A DNA stretch of 64,000 nucleotides from Flavobacterium sp. GTDB lineage: Bacteria > Bacteroidota > Bacteroidia > Flavobacteriales > Flavobacteriaceae. The stretch covers positions 62,001 to 126,000 of the forward strand of contig NZ_JAIXSL010000012.1 of NCBI RefSeq assembly GCF_027484705.1, written 5' to 3'. This document shows positions 35,571 through 43,091 of this stretch, in pieces; within the stretch, counting starts at the first letter, position 1, and the number at the start of each line of letters is the position of its first letter. The notes beneath the pieces were generated by a model that ran no database searches, was not told the DNA's origin, and was given only the letters and a program-made list of their open reading frames with translations. Both the position numbers and the translations under genes were made by a program.

Positions 35571-35652
35571 CCCTAGCCCCGATAGTAACGATATCCTTTT
35601 GTTCTGGCGTTCAGAACAAAAGATATAGTGGATAGCGGGAAATAGCTCCTAC
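35571..35652 (-). repeat. Palindromic REP-like element, copy E
   Basis: The best-preserved copy: CCCTAGCCCCGATAGTAACG, stem CTTTTGTTCTG (35596-35606) pairing perfectly over 11 bp with CAGAACAAAAG (35612-35622) around a 5-nt loop, then GATATAGTGGATAGCGGGAA and TAGCTCCTA. The last CTA (35649-35651) is the TAG stop codon of the cytochrome c gene on the minus strand. Confidence 0.82.
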
Positions 35653-36017
35653 TTCAAATTCGAATATATATACGCTTCAATGGCTTGCAATTCTTCGTCG
35701 CTCATCATTTTCGTGATGGCAAAATTGGTTTTCATGACCTCGTATTGCGAAGGATCGACAATGGGTTTGGCATCGTCTTTTAGAAAACCAACAATACTCG
35801 CTTTTTGCGCTTGGTAAGTTTTAGCTATGTCTTGAATGCTTGGACCGATTACTTTTTGATCTTTCAAATGACAAGCGACACAATTGCCCTTGCTTTCGAA
35901 GAGTTCTTTGCCCAAAGTTATTGGCGTTTTAGTCGTAGCTTTTCCGAATGGCTCTGCGGATTCCTTCTTGCAAGAAACTACGAGAGCAAGTATAAAAATA
36001 AATGCAAGTGGCCTCAT
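35649..36017 (-). CDS. c-type cytochrome lipoprotein
   Basis: 122 residues. MRPLAFIFILALVVSCKKES is a lipoprotein signal (Cys16). The heme-binding motif CVACH (about residues 46-50) sits in a class I small cytochrome fold; a Met in VMKTNFAITKMMS is the likely distal ligand, and MSDEELQAIEAYIYS is the usual C-terminal helix. It carries electrons in the periplasm. It directly follows hemB (1 bp apart), so a heme-containing product is made from the heme-synthesis transcript. Its stop codon is provided by palindromic element E. Confidence 0.92.
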   Translation of the reverse strand: MRPLAFIFILALVVSCKKESAEPFGKATTKTPITLGKELFESKGNCVACHLKDQKVIGPSIQDIAKTYQAQKASIVGFLKDDAKPIVDPSQYEVMKTNFAITKMMSDEELQAIEAYIYSNLK

Positions 36018-36018
36018 A

Positions 36019-37008
36019 TTACGAAATCAATTTAACGACGTCTTTCGCAAAATAACTCGCAATCATATCGGCCCCGGCGCGTTTGATCGCGGTCACTTGT
36101 TCCATCATCACCGCGTCGTGGTCGAGCCAGCCTCTTTGCGAAGCGGCTTTGATCATTGCATATTCGCCTGAAACTTGGTATACTGCCACAGGAACTTCAA
36201 CGGCGTTTTTGATTTCACGCACGATATCGAGATATGAAATTCCGGGTTTCACCATGACGATGTCGGCGCCTTCTTCAATATCCATAAGGGTTTCGCGGAT
36301 CGCTTCGATGCGGTTGTGGTAATCCATCTGGTAGGTTTTTTTGTCTTTGGGAACATCCTGCAAATCTACCGGCGCACTGTCTAAAGCATCGCGGAACGGG
36401 CCGTAATGGGCAGAAGCGTACTTGGCACTGTAGGCTAAAATTCCGGTGTTGATGTAACCGGCATCCTCAAGCGCGTCGCGGATTTCAAGGATTCGGCCGT
36501 CCATCATGTCGCTAGGCGCTACGAAATCGGCTCCGGCTTCGGCGTGTGAAACGCTCATTTCGGCAAGAAGCGCTGAAGTGATGTCGTTGGCGATTTGTCC
36601 GTTTTCAACCACACCATCGTGTCCAAAAGAAGAAAATGGATCAAGCGCAACGTCGGTCATCACTAACATTCCGGGCGTGGCATTTTTGACAGTTTTGATG
36701 GCACGTTGCATCAAGCCATTCGGGTTTAACGCTTCGGTGCCTTTGTTGTCTTTGAGTTTGTCATCGACTTTGACGAATAACAAAACGGATTTCAAGCCAA
36801 GCCTCCAAAGTTCTTTGGCTTCTTTTTCAAGGTTGTCGAGGCTGATGCGGAAATAATTCGGCATCGATGGGATTTCTTCCTTTACGCCTTTGCCCTCAAC
36901 GACAAAAAGCGGTACGATAAAATCGTTTGGAGAAATGATGGTTTCGCGCACTAAAGAGCGAATCGCTTCATTAGTTCTTAGTCTTCTATTTCTGTTTAAT
37001 GGAAACAT
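36019..37008 (-). CDS. hemB: Porphobilinogen synthase (delta-aminolevulinate dehydratase)
   Basis: 329 residues. Joins two 5-aminolevulinate molecules. Schiff-base lysines lie in AYSAKYAS (about 200) and MVKPGISYLDI (about 253). The segment MTDVALDPFSSFGHDG has no cysteines where Zn-type enzymes have the DVCxCxY...HC cluster, so this is the magnesium-dependent, zinc-free type. The N-terminal arm RNRRLRTNEAIRSLVRE is typical. Part of the leftward heme operon, between hemF and the cytochrome gene. Confidence 0.97.
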   Translation of the reverse strand: MFPLNRNRRLRTNEAIRSLVRETIISPNDFIVPLFVVEGKGVKEEIPSMPNYFRISLDNLEKEAKELWRLGLKSVLLFVKVDDKLKDNKGTEALNPNGLMQRAIKTVKNATPGMLVMTDVALDPFSSFGHDGVVENGQIANDITSALLAEMSVSHAEAGADFVAPSDMMDGRILEIRDALEDAGYINTGILAYSAKYASAHYGPFRDALDSAPVDLQDVPKDKKTYQMDYHNRIEAIRETLMDIEEGADIVMVKPGISYLDIVREIKNAVEVPVAVYQVSGEYAMIKAASQRGWLDHDAVMMEQVTAIKRAGADMIASYFAKDVVKLIS

Positions 37009-37051
37009 ATGTTTTAATTTAAAATTTAGAATTCAAAATTCAAAATAATTC

Positions 37052-37954
37052 CTAAATCCAGTTTATTGGAGTTTCGAGTACTTTAATCAGTTTTTCTTCT
37101 GGACTTCCCGGCTCGGGATGATGGTCGTAAACCCATTGCACATGAGGCGGCAGACTCATCAGGATGCTTTCGATGCGGCCGTTGGTTTTGAGCCCGAACA
37201 AGGTGCCTTTGTCGTGCACCAAATTGAATTCTACGTACCGACCACGGCGGATTTCCTGCCAGTTTCTTTGTGCTTCGGTGTAAGGCAAATGCTTTCTTTT
37301 TTCAACAATCGGAACATACGCTTCAAGAAAACTATCGCCTACTTCTGTGACGAAATTGAACCAATCCTGCATTGACATTGTTTCGCTTGCTTTGCAATAA
37401 TCGAAGAACAAGCCTCCGATACCGCGCGCTTCATGACGGTGGGCGTTCCAGAAATACTGGTCGCATTGCTTTTTGTATTTCGGGTAAAATTCGGGATTGT
37501 GTTGGTCGCAAGCGGTTTTGCAGGTTTGATGGAAATGTATGGCATCTTCTTCAAACAAATAATACGGCGTCAAATCCTGTCCACCGCCAAACCATTGCTG
37601 GAGGATGTTGCCTTGGTCGTCGTACATTTCAAAATAGCGCCAGTTCGCATGAACCGTTGGTACCATAGGGTTTTTAGGATGGATAACCAAACTCAATCCG
37701 CACGCGAAAAAATCAGCTTCGCCTACGTTGAACATTTTCTGCATCGCTTCGGGCAATTTGCCATGTACGGCTGAAATGTTGACGCCGCCTTTTTCGAAAA
37801 CCGCCCCGTTTTCTATCACGCGGGTTCTTCCGCCGCCTCCTTCGGAACGTTGCCAAAGGTCTTCACGGAATTTTGCGTGTCCGTCAACCGATTCGAGCCC
37901 GGCCACAATCGTGTCCTGCAGTGTTTGTATGTATTGGTAAAAAAGGTCTTTCAT
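37052..37954 (-). CDS. hemF: Coproporphyrinogen III oxidase, oxygen-dependent
   Basis: 300 residues. WQRSEGGGGRTRVIENGAVF, VHANWRYFEMYD, WFGGGQDLTPYYLFEED and ARGIGGLFFDYC are the family's signature blocks, and GRYVEFNLVHDKGTLFGLKT gives the C-terminal part. It decarboxylates coproporphyrinogen III to protoporphyrinogen IX using O2, which fits an aerobe. The start overlaps the end of the GNAT gene by 4 bp. Spacing to hemB is 43 bp of AT-rich sequence with repeated 'aaattcaaaa' units. Confidence 0.97.
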   Translation of the reverse strand: MKDLFYQYIQTLQDTIVAGLESVDGHAKFREDLWQRSEGGGGRTRVIENGAVFEKGGVNISAVHGKLPEAMQKMFNVGEADFFACGLSLVIHPKNPMVPTVHANWRYFEMYDDQGNILQQWFGGGQDLTPYYLFEEDAIHFHQTCKTACDQHNPEFYPKYKKQCDQYFWNAHRHEARGIGGLFFDYCKASETMSMQDWFNFVTEVGDSFLEAYVPIVEKRKHLPYTEAQRNWQEIRRGRYVEFNLVHDKGTLFGLKTNGRIESILMSLPPHVQWVYDHHPEPGSPEEKLIKVLETPINWI

Positions 37955-38493
37955 GGTCGGTATTCTGATTTCAGTAATCCAAAATAAACAATATCTTCTA
38001 AAATGGCTTTTCCGTTTTTGAATTCCTCGCGCAGGATGCCTTCTTTCTGGAATCCTAGTTTGGTGGCGATGCGCTGGCTGGCCACGTTGATTTTTGAAGT
38101 GCAGATGTACACTTTATTCATTTCGAGCGTGCCAAAACAAAAAGCGACCGTGTTGGCAACCGCTTTGGAAATGATGCCTTGCCCTTCGAAATCTTTGTCG
38201 ATGAAATAGGCGAGTTCGCATTTCAGGATCGTTTTGTTGATGTTTTTGACGCACACGTAACCGATCAGTTTTTCCGTTTCGGTGTTGCGCAAATAAAAAT
38301 GGTAACCGTCTTTTTCGTTTTCTTTGCGTCCGTTTTTTAAGATAAGCTCTTCAGCTTTCTCAAGTGTCGAACAACAACTTACGGTAATCGGGAACGTGTT
38401 TTCGACGTGGCTTTTATTGCTTTGCACCAACGCGTAGAATTCTTCGGGAAGAATGTCGTCAATCGTGTCGGTTTTCCAGAGTTCGAATGGCAT
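37951..38493 (-). CDS. GNAT-family N-acetyltransferase (RimJ/RimL-like)
   Basis: 180 residues from ATG 38493 (MPFELWKTDT); the frame extends upstream into the previous gene. The acetyl-CoA site is YFIDKDFEGQGIISKAV (R/Q-x-x-G-x-G/A type), and NVASQRIATKLGFQKEGILRE is the conserved C-terminal motif of RimL-like enzymes. It acetylates an amino group of unknown substrate, perhaps ribosomal. It overlaps hemF by 4 bp and lies 1 bp after the unknown gene, so it is firmly within the heme operon although no heme role is known. Confidence 0.88.
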   Translation of the reverse strand: MPFELWKTDTIDDILPEEFYALVQSNKSHVENTFPITVSCCSTLEKAEELILKNGRKENEKDGYHFYLRNTETEKLIGYVCVKNINKTILKCELAYFIDKDFEGQGIISKAVANTVAFCFGTLEMNKVYICTSKINVASQRIATKLGFQKEGILREEFKNGKAILEDIVYFGLLKSEYRP

Positions 38494-38494
38494 A

Positions 38495-38875
38495 TTATAT
38501 TTGTTTTTGCGCGGCGTTGATTTTATTGAAAATATTAAAAGAGAACGTTTTGCTTTCGGTCTGCACAAACTCATAGACCGCAATGGCTTTTTCAGATAAC
38601 GAAAACCCTTTTTCGGGCAATCTTGACGAAAGCGCCATCAGAAAATCGGCGAACTGTTCTGCGTTGTCCCAATCAAAATTGTTTTTTTGAAGATGCGCCA
38701 CGAGATTTTCAGGTTTGAACTCCAACAGCGATTGCATATTCAAATTGAGTCCGGCTAATAGTTCATCAATCAGTGCGTTGCCATTTTCGGGAACATAATC
38801 GAGCCCGATCAACTTCTTGAGCAGGTTGTTGATGCGCTGGTTTTCTTCGTCCCGGATTTTGAAACTCAATGGCAT
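38495..38875 (-). CDS. Conserved hypothetical protein in the heme operon
   Basis: 126 residues, mostly helical: MPLSFKIRDEENQRINNLLKK, then ALIDELLAGLNLNMQSLLEF and DFLMALSSRLPEKGFSLSEKA. No signal peptide, membrane segment, cysteine or known motif is seen; it looks like a small soluble cytoplasmic protein with a tetratricopeptide-like helical feel. It lies between hemE and the GNAT gene with only 1 bp to the latter. I do not recognise the family; a role in heme metabolism is suggested by position alone. Confidence 0.7.
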   Translation of the reverse strand: MPLSFKIRDEENQRINNLLKKLIGLDYVPENGNALIDELLAGLNLNMQSLLEFKPENLVAHLQKNNFDWDNAEQFADFLMALSSRLPEKGFSLSEKAIAVYEFVQTESKTFSFNIFNKINAAQKQI

Positions 38876-38898
38876 AATCGTTCTATTTTACGAAGGTT

Positions 38899-38962
38899 GC
38901 GTGAGGGATAGGAGCAAGTACCGTGTACTGCGGATAGCCCGACCCGTAGGGGCACGCCCTAA
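38899..38962 (-). repeat. Palindromic REP-like element, diverged copy F
   Basis: GCGTGAGGGATAGGAGC, hairpin AGTAC (38917-38921) / GTACT (38925-38929), then GCGGATAGCCCGACCC and GGGGCACGCCCTAA. Outer GCGTG (38899-38903) pairs with CACGC (38953-38957). It shares GATAGnAGC, GCGGATAGC and terminal CTAA with copies A-E but differs elsewhere and has a shorter stem. Its CTA (38959-38961) is the TAG stop codon of hemE. GC-rich relative to its surroundings. Confidence 0.65.
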
Positions 38963-39984
38963 TTTTTATATTCTTTCACGGCATCGATGAACGCTTTGGC
39001 GTGGTCGACCGGAATGTTCGGCAAAATGCCATGGCCAAGGTTGACGATGTATTTGTCTTTGCCGAATTCGTCAATCATTTGGTGCACCATTTTTTTGATC
39101 GTTGGGATTGGCGACAACAACCTCGACGGATCGAAATTGCCTTGCAAAGTGATGTTTCCGCCTGACAGATAACGGGCATTTCTAGGCGAGCAAGTCCAAT
39201 CAACGCCTAATGCAGACGCGCGGCTTTTGCCCATTTCGCCGAGTGCGAACCAACAGCCTTTTCCGAACACGATGACGTGCGTTTCGTCGGCCAAAGCTTC
39301 TACGATCTGGTTGATGTATTGCCACGAAAATTCCTGATAATCGACCGGTGAGAGCATGCCGCCCCAAGAATCGAAAACCTGCACGGCATTGACGCCGGCT
39401 TTTACTTTTTCCTTTAAATATAAAATTGTTGTATCAGTAATTTTTTGCAACAACACATGTGCGGCTTCGGGATGCGTGAAGCAAAATCCTTTGGCGGTGT
39501 CGAAACTTTTAGAGCCTTTGCCTTCCACGGCGTAGCAGAAAATCGTCCACGGCGAACCCGCGAAACCAATCAGCGGTACTTCGTCATTGAGCATTTCTTT
39601 GGTCAGTTTGATCGCGTCCATCACGTAACCTAAAGTTTCATGAATGTCCGGAACGATCACTTTTTCAACGTCTTGAGGCGTTCGGATTGGGTTGGGTAAA
39701 AAAGGCCCGACGCTTTCTTTCATCAACACTTCGATGCCCATCGCTTGCGGCACCACTAAAATATCCGAGAATAAAATGGCGGCATCCGGAGCAATTCTGC
39801 GGATCGGTTGCACAGTGATTTCAGCGGCCAATTCCGGGGTTTGGCAACGCGTGAAAAAATCGTATTTGTCGCGTAGGGCGATGAATTCAGGTAAGTATCT
39901 TCCGGCCTGACGCATCATCCATACTGGTGGACGCTCGACGGTTTCTCCTTTTAAGGCTTTTAAAAATAAGTCGTTTTTAATCAT
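38959..39984 (-). CDS. hemE: Uroporphyrinogen decarboxylase
   Basis: 341 residues. The N-terminal [17 protein letters not shown] is the diagnostic active-site motif, and [32 protein letters not shown] and [19 protein letters not shown] complete the family pattern. It converts uroporphyrinogen III to coproporphyrinogen III. Between it and hemD is a 49-bp gap with a direct repeat. Its TAG stop lies in palindromic element F. Confidence 0.97.
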   Translation of the reverse strand: MIKNDLFLKALKGETVERPPVWMMRQAGRYLPEFIALRDKYDFFTRCQTPELAAEITVQPIRRIAPDAAILFSDILVVPQAMGIEVLMKESVGPFLPNPIRTPQDVEKVIVPDIHETLGYVMDAIKLTKEMLNDEVPLIGFAGSPWTIFCYAVEGKGSKSFDTAKGFCFTHPEAAHVLLQKITDTTILYLKEKVKAGVNAVQVFDSWGGMLSPVDYQEFSWQYINQIVEALADETHVIVFGKGCWFALGEMGKSRASALGVDWTCSPRNARYLSGGNITLQGNFDPSRLLSPIPTIKKMVHQMIDEFGKDKYIVNLGHGILPNIPVDHAKAFIDAVKEYKN

Positions 39985-39991
39985 TTTTTTT

Positions 39992-40023
39992 GGCTTTAGG
40001 CTCTAAGCAATAGGCTTTAGGCT
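39992..40023. repeat. 11-bp direct repeat between hemE and hemD
   Basis: GGCTTTAGGCT at 39992-40002 and again at 40013-40023, 21 bp apart, with a related 'ctctaagcaata' between. Looks like a low-complexity dispersed repeat; a binding site cannot be excluded. Confidence 0.45.
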
Positions 40024-40033
40024 TATGTGTTTC

Positions 40034-40714
40034 TTAATGGTTTTCTCTTTTACTGTAATATTTGATGCATTGGACAATCACGTTTTCGACAGAAGGCTGC
40101 TGGGCGATGACAATGTTGTCGGTATATTTTTCTGCGGCTTCTGCGGTGGTTTGCCCGATACAGAAACACACTTGGTCTGTAATTTTATTTAGTTGTACGT
40201 AACTCTCTATTGCCGATGGACTTAAAAACAAAATCCCATCGGGTTTCGAGGTGATTTCCTGTGGCGTGTATACGGTTTCGTAAACCACAATTTCTTCAAA
40301 TGCAATCTGAGCCAACTGCATCGCTTCGGGCAAAATGTCTTTTCGCAGATTCCCGCTAAAAAACGTGAAGGTTTGCTTTTGGTATTTGTTGCAAATCAGC
40401 GAGGCCAATTCCGCCGCATAATCCGCATACACCAGAACGACAAAACCGCTTTCTTCTAGTAATGCTTTCGTTTTCTCCCCGACGCAAAAACAACGTTTGT
40501 GCAAAATCTCGGTGTAATCTTTATTCTTAAGAACGCTTTCTACGGCATTTTGGCTGGTGAAAATCAGAAACTCATTGGGTTGACCGATGCTGAAATTTTT
40601 ATATTCAATGCCGATGAAATCCGCTTCGATGACCGAAAAATCCGCATTCAACAAATACTGCTTGTGGTTGGGTGAAAGCTTTTTGGTCGATAAGATGCGG
40701 ACTTGTGGCTCCAT
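40034..40714 (-). CDS. hemD: Uroporphyrinogen-III synthase
   Basis: 226 residues. HemD is poorly conserved; the call rests on two Rossmann-like halves, EFLIFTSQNAVESVLKN and GILFLSPSAIESYVQLNK (each a TSxxAV/SPSAIxxY motif), VCFCIGQTTAEAAEKYTDN, and its position 3 bp after hemC and before hemE. It closes hydroxymethylbilane with inversion of ring D. Confidence 0.9.
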   Translation of the reverse strand: MEPQVRILSTKKLSPNHKQYLLNADFSVIEADFIGIEYKNFSIGQPNEFLIFTSQNAVESVLKNKDYTEILHKRCFCVGEKTKALLEESGFVVLVYADYAAELASLICNKYQKQTFTFFSGNLRKDILPEAMQLAQIAFEEIVVYETVYTPQEITSKPDGILFLSPSAIESYVQLNKITDQVCFCIGQTTAEAAEKYTDNIVIAQQPSVENVIVQCIKYYSKRENH

Positions 40715-40717
40715 AGC

Positions 40718-41641
40718 TTAGTCTTTCGGTTTGAACTGTTTTCTGAGCACTTCCATAATCGCCGCGCCTCCGTTTTCTAAAACTTCCTGAGCGCAGTAAT
40801 ACCCGAGTTTTTTCCATTCCTGAATCGGAACCGATTTTTCAACGGCTACTTTTTCTTTTCCGTCAAGCGATAACAAAACGCCTTTGAATACGATTTCTTC
40901 ATCATCAATGATTTTTGCAATCGCCCCAATCGGTGCGGTACATCCGCCTTCTAATGTTTTTAAGAATTGTCTTTCGATATGCGTGCAGACTTCGGTTTCA
41001 ACATCGTTGAGTTCGGAAACGGCATCGAGACAAAAATTATCGTTGCCCATCGCCACCACAACCATCGCGCCTTGAGCCGGTGCGGGAACCATCCAGTCTA
41101 AATCTATAAAATTTTCGGGTTTGATATTGATTCTTTCGAGTCCGGCAGCGGCAAACACAGCTCCGTTCCAATCGTTGTCTTTTAATTTTTGCATTCTCGT
41201 ATTGACATTGCCACGTAAATCTACAACATGATGGTGCGGATAACGGTTCAGCCATTGGGCCTGACGGCGCAGACTTCCCGTAGCAATCGTATTTTCGTTG
41301 TGAAAATCAGGATGGCCTTTGTGAACGAGTATATCGAGAATGTTGGCGCGTTCCAAAACGGCGGCCTGCACGATGCCTTGCGGTAAAGCGGTCGGCACGT
41401 CTTTCATCGAATGTACGGCAATATCAACCTGACCATTAATCATAGCGATGTCTAAGGTTTTGGTGAAGATGCCGGTGATACCGAGTTCGTATAAAGGTTT
41501 GTCAAGTATGATGTCGCCCTGCGATTTGACGGCGATGATGTCGGTTTTGTAGCCTAAATCGTGGAGTTGTTTCTGAACCGTGTGCGCCTGCCAAAGGGCG
41601 AGTTCGCTGTCGCGGGTTCCGATGCGTATGGTTTTGCTCAT
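40718..41641 (-). CDS. hemC: Hydroxymethylbilane synthase (porphobilinogen deaminase)
   Basis: 307 residues from ATG 41641 (MSKTIRIGTRDSELALWQAH); the frame extends into hemA but this is the true start. VDIAVHSMKDVPT, ATGSLRRQAQWL and LKTLEGGCTAPIGA (the Cys that holds the dipyrromethane cofactor) are all present. The start overlaps the hemA stop by 1 bp, indicating translational coupling. Confidence 0.97.
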   Translation of the reverse strand: MSKTIRIGTRDSELALWQAHTVQKQLHDLGYKTDIIAVKSQGDIILDKPLYELGITGIFTKTLDIAMINGQVDIAVHSMKDVPTALPQGIVQAAVLERANILDILVHKGHPDFHNENTIATGSLRRQAQWLNRYPHHHVVDLRGNVNTRMQKLKDNDWNGAVFAAAGLERINIKPENFIDLDWMVPAPAQGAMVVVAMGNDNFCLDAVSELNDVETEVCTHIERQFLKTLEGGCTAPIGAIAKIIDDEEIVFKGVLLSLDGKEKVAVEKSVPIQEWKKLGYYCAQEVLENGGAAIMEVLRKQFKPKD

Positions 41642-42897
41642 TATTTTGCGACCGTTTCGATTTGAAAAATTTTCTCGATCCATTCGATGCTTTCGTCCAC
41701 CATCGTGTTGTCGTCTTTGAGGTGGTTTGCGAAATGGTTCGTGATTTTCTGGATGATGCGGTTGCTGATGAGTTCAGCCTGTTCTTCGTCGAAATTGGAG
41801 ATTTTCTTGCGTTGGAAATTGAGCTCGCCTTCTTTGATCGAATTGAGTTTTTCCTTTAAAGCGTGAATCGTCGGGGCAAATTTTCTGGCTTTCGTCCAGG
41901 TTAAAAATTCTTCCTTGATGTCTTCTATAATCGCTTCCGCAGCCGGAATATGGGATTTTCTTTTTTCTAAAGTCTCGTCGGTCATTTGTGATAAATGATC
42001 CATGTGGATTAAAGTGACGCCTTCGAGATCCTGAACATTTTCGTGCACATTTTTCGGAATCGACAAATCTAAAATAAGCATTGGTTTTTTGAGATTCAGA
42101 ATCGCTTTGTCAATCGTTGGGTTTTGAGCGCCAGTGGCAACAACAACAACATCAGCTTTTTGCAATTCGAGGTGCAGTTCGGAATAATCTTTTACAATCA
42201 GGTTCAGTTTTCCGGCAAGTTTTTCCGCTTTGTCTTTGGTTCTGTTGATTAAGGTGATGTGTTCGTTTTTGGTGTGTTTGACCAAATTCTCACAAGTGTT
42301 TCTTCCGATTTTACCGGTTCCGAAAAGCAGGATGTTCTTGTTTCCGATGTTTTCTACGTTCTTAATGATGTATTGAACAGAAGCAAAAGACACGGATGTA
42401 GCGCCTGAACTGATCTCAGTGTCAGTCTTGATTCTTTTGCTCGCCTGAAGCACGGCATTAATGAGACGGTCTAAAAAAGTATTGATGAGGCCGAATGATT
42501 TCGATTCGTTAAAACTGGTTTTAATCTGGCTGATAATCTCGAAATCACCCAAAATCTGGCTGTCTAAACCGGTTCCTACACGAAACATGTGGTTGACGGC
42601 TTCCTGGTTTTTATAGACAAAACCTACTTGTTGGAAAGCTTCAACGGTGCCGTTACTGTTCTCACAAATCAATTTGATGAGCTGGAAAGGATGCTCTGCG
42701 AAACCGTAAATCTCAGTCCTGTTGCAGGTAGAAGTGACGATAAGGCTTTCGATTCCTTCACTTTGGGCCTGCTCGAGCACTCTGGTTTTGGCTTTGGCAT
42801 CGAGACTGAACGAACCTCTAATCACTGCGTCGGCTTTTTTGTAACTCAGGCCAACGGCATAAAAGTAATGAGGTTTCGGGGCGGTATTGTTTTCCAT
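41641..42897 (-). CDS. hemA: Glutamyl-tRNA reductase
   Basis: 418 residues. The nucleophilic Cys is in IVTSTCNRTEIYG (about residue 58). The NADPH domain has LLFGTGKIGRNTCENL and ADVVVVATGAQNP, and the C-terminal dimerisation domain follows. It makes glutamate-1-semialdehyde from Glu-tRNA, the first step of C5 heme synthesis. The partner hemL is not in the window. First gene of the leftward heme operon; 194 bp separate it from the AraC regulator, where a direct repeat is found. Confidence 0.97.
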   Translation of the reverse strand: MENNTAPKPHYFYAVGLSYKKADAVIRGSFSLDAKAKTRVLEQAQSEGIESLIVTSTCNRTEIYGFAEHPFQLIKLICENSNGTVEAFQQVGFVYKNQEAVNHMFRVGTGLDSQILGDFEIISQIKTSFNESKSFGLINTFLDRLINAVLQASKRIKTDTEISSGATSVSFASVQYIIKNVENIGNKNILLFGTGKIGRNTCENLVKHTKNEHITLINRTKDKAEKLAGKLNLIVKDYSELHLELQKADVVVVATGAQNPTIDKAILNLKKPMLILDLSIPKNVHENVQDLEGVTLIHMDHLSQMTDETLEKRKSHIPAAEAIIEDIKEEFLTWTKARKFAPTIHALKEKLNSIKEGELNFQRKKISNFDEEQAELISNRIIQKITNHFANHLKDDNTMVDESIEWIEKIFQIETVAK

Positions 42898-42950
42898 AAA
42901 TTTACTTATCGAGAAAGTTCAACAAAATTATCACTATGCTTTTTATAAAA

Positions 42951-42979
42951 GTAACGCTCAAAGGACTATTTGTAACGCT
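42951..42979. promoter_or_regulatory. Direct repeat 21 bp apart, candidate AraC-type operator
   Basis: GTAACGCT at 42951-42958 and 42972-42979. The spacing equals two helical turns, as in classical AraC/XylS sites bound in tandem by the two helix-turn-helix units. It lies between hemA and a divergent AraC-family gene, about 55 bp in front of the hemA start. Binding is inference. Confidence 0.45.
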
Positions 42980-43024
42980 GCGAGATATTTTAATCCAAAT
43001 CCTGTATTACCTCGTAAATTCTTA

Positions 43025-43032
43025 TAAATTTG
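43025..43032 (+). promoter_or_regulatory. -7 element of the AraC regulator gene
   Basis: TAAATTTG (TAnnTTTG), 60 bp before the GTG start at 43092. No clear TTTG at -33. Confidence 0.4.
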
Positions 43033-43091
43033 CACTGGAATCAAGCCTTGTGAAATTGCTTATATAGAATTATTCTAAATAGATTTTAAGC

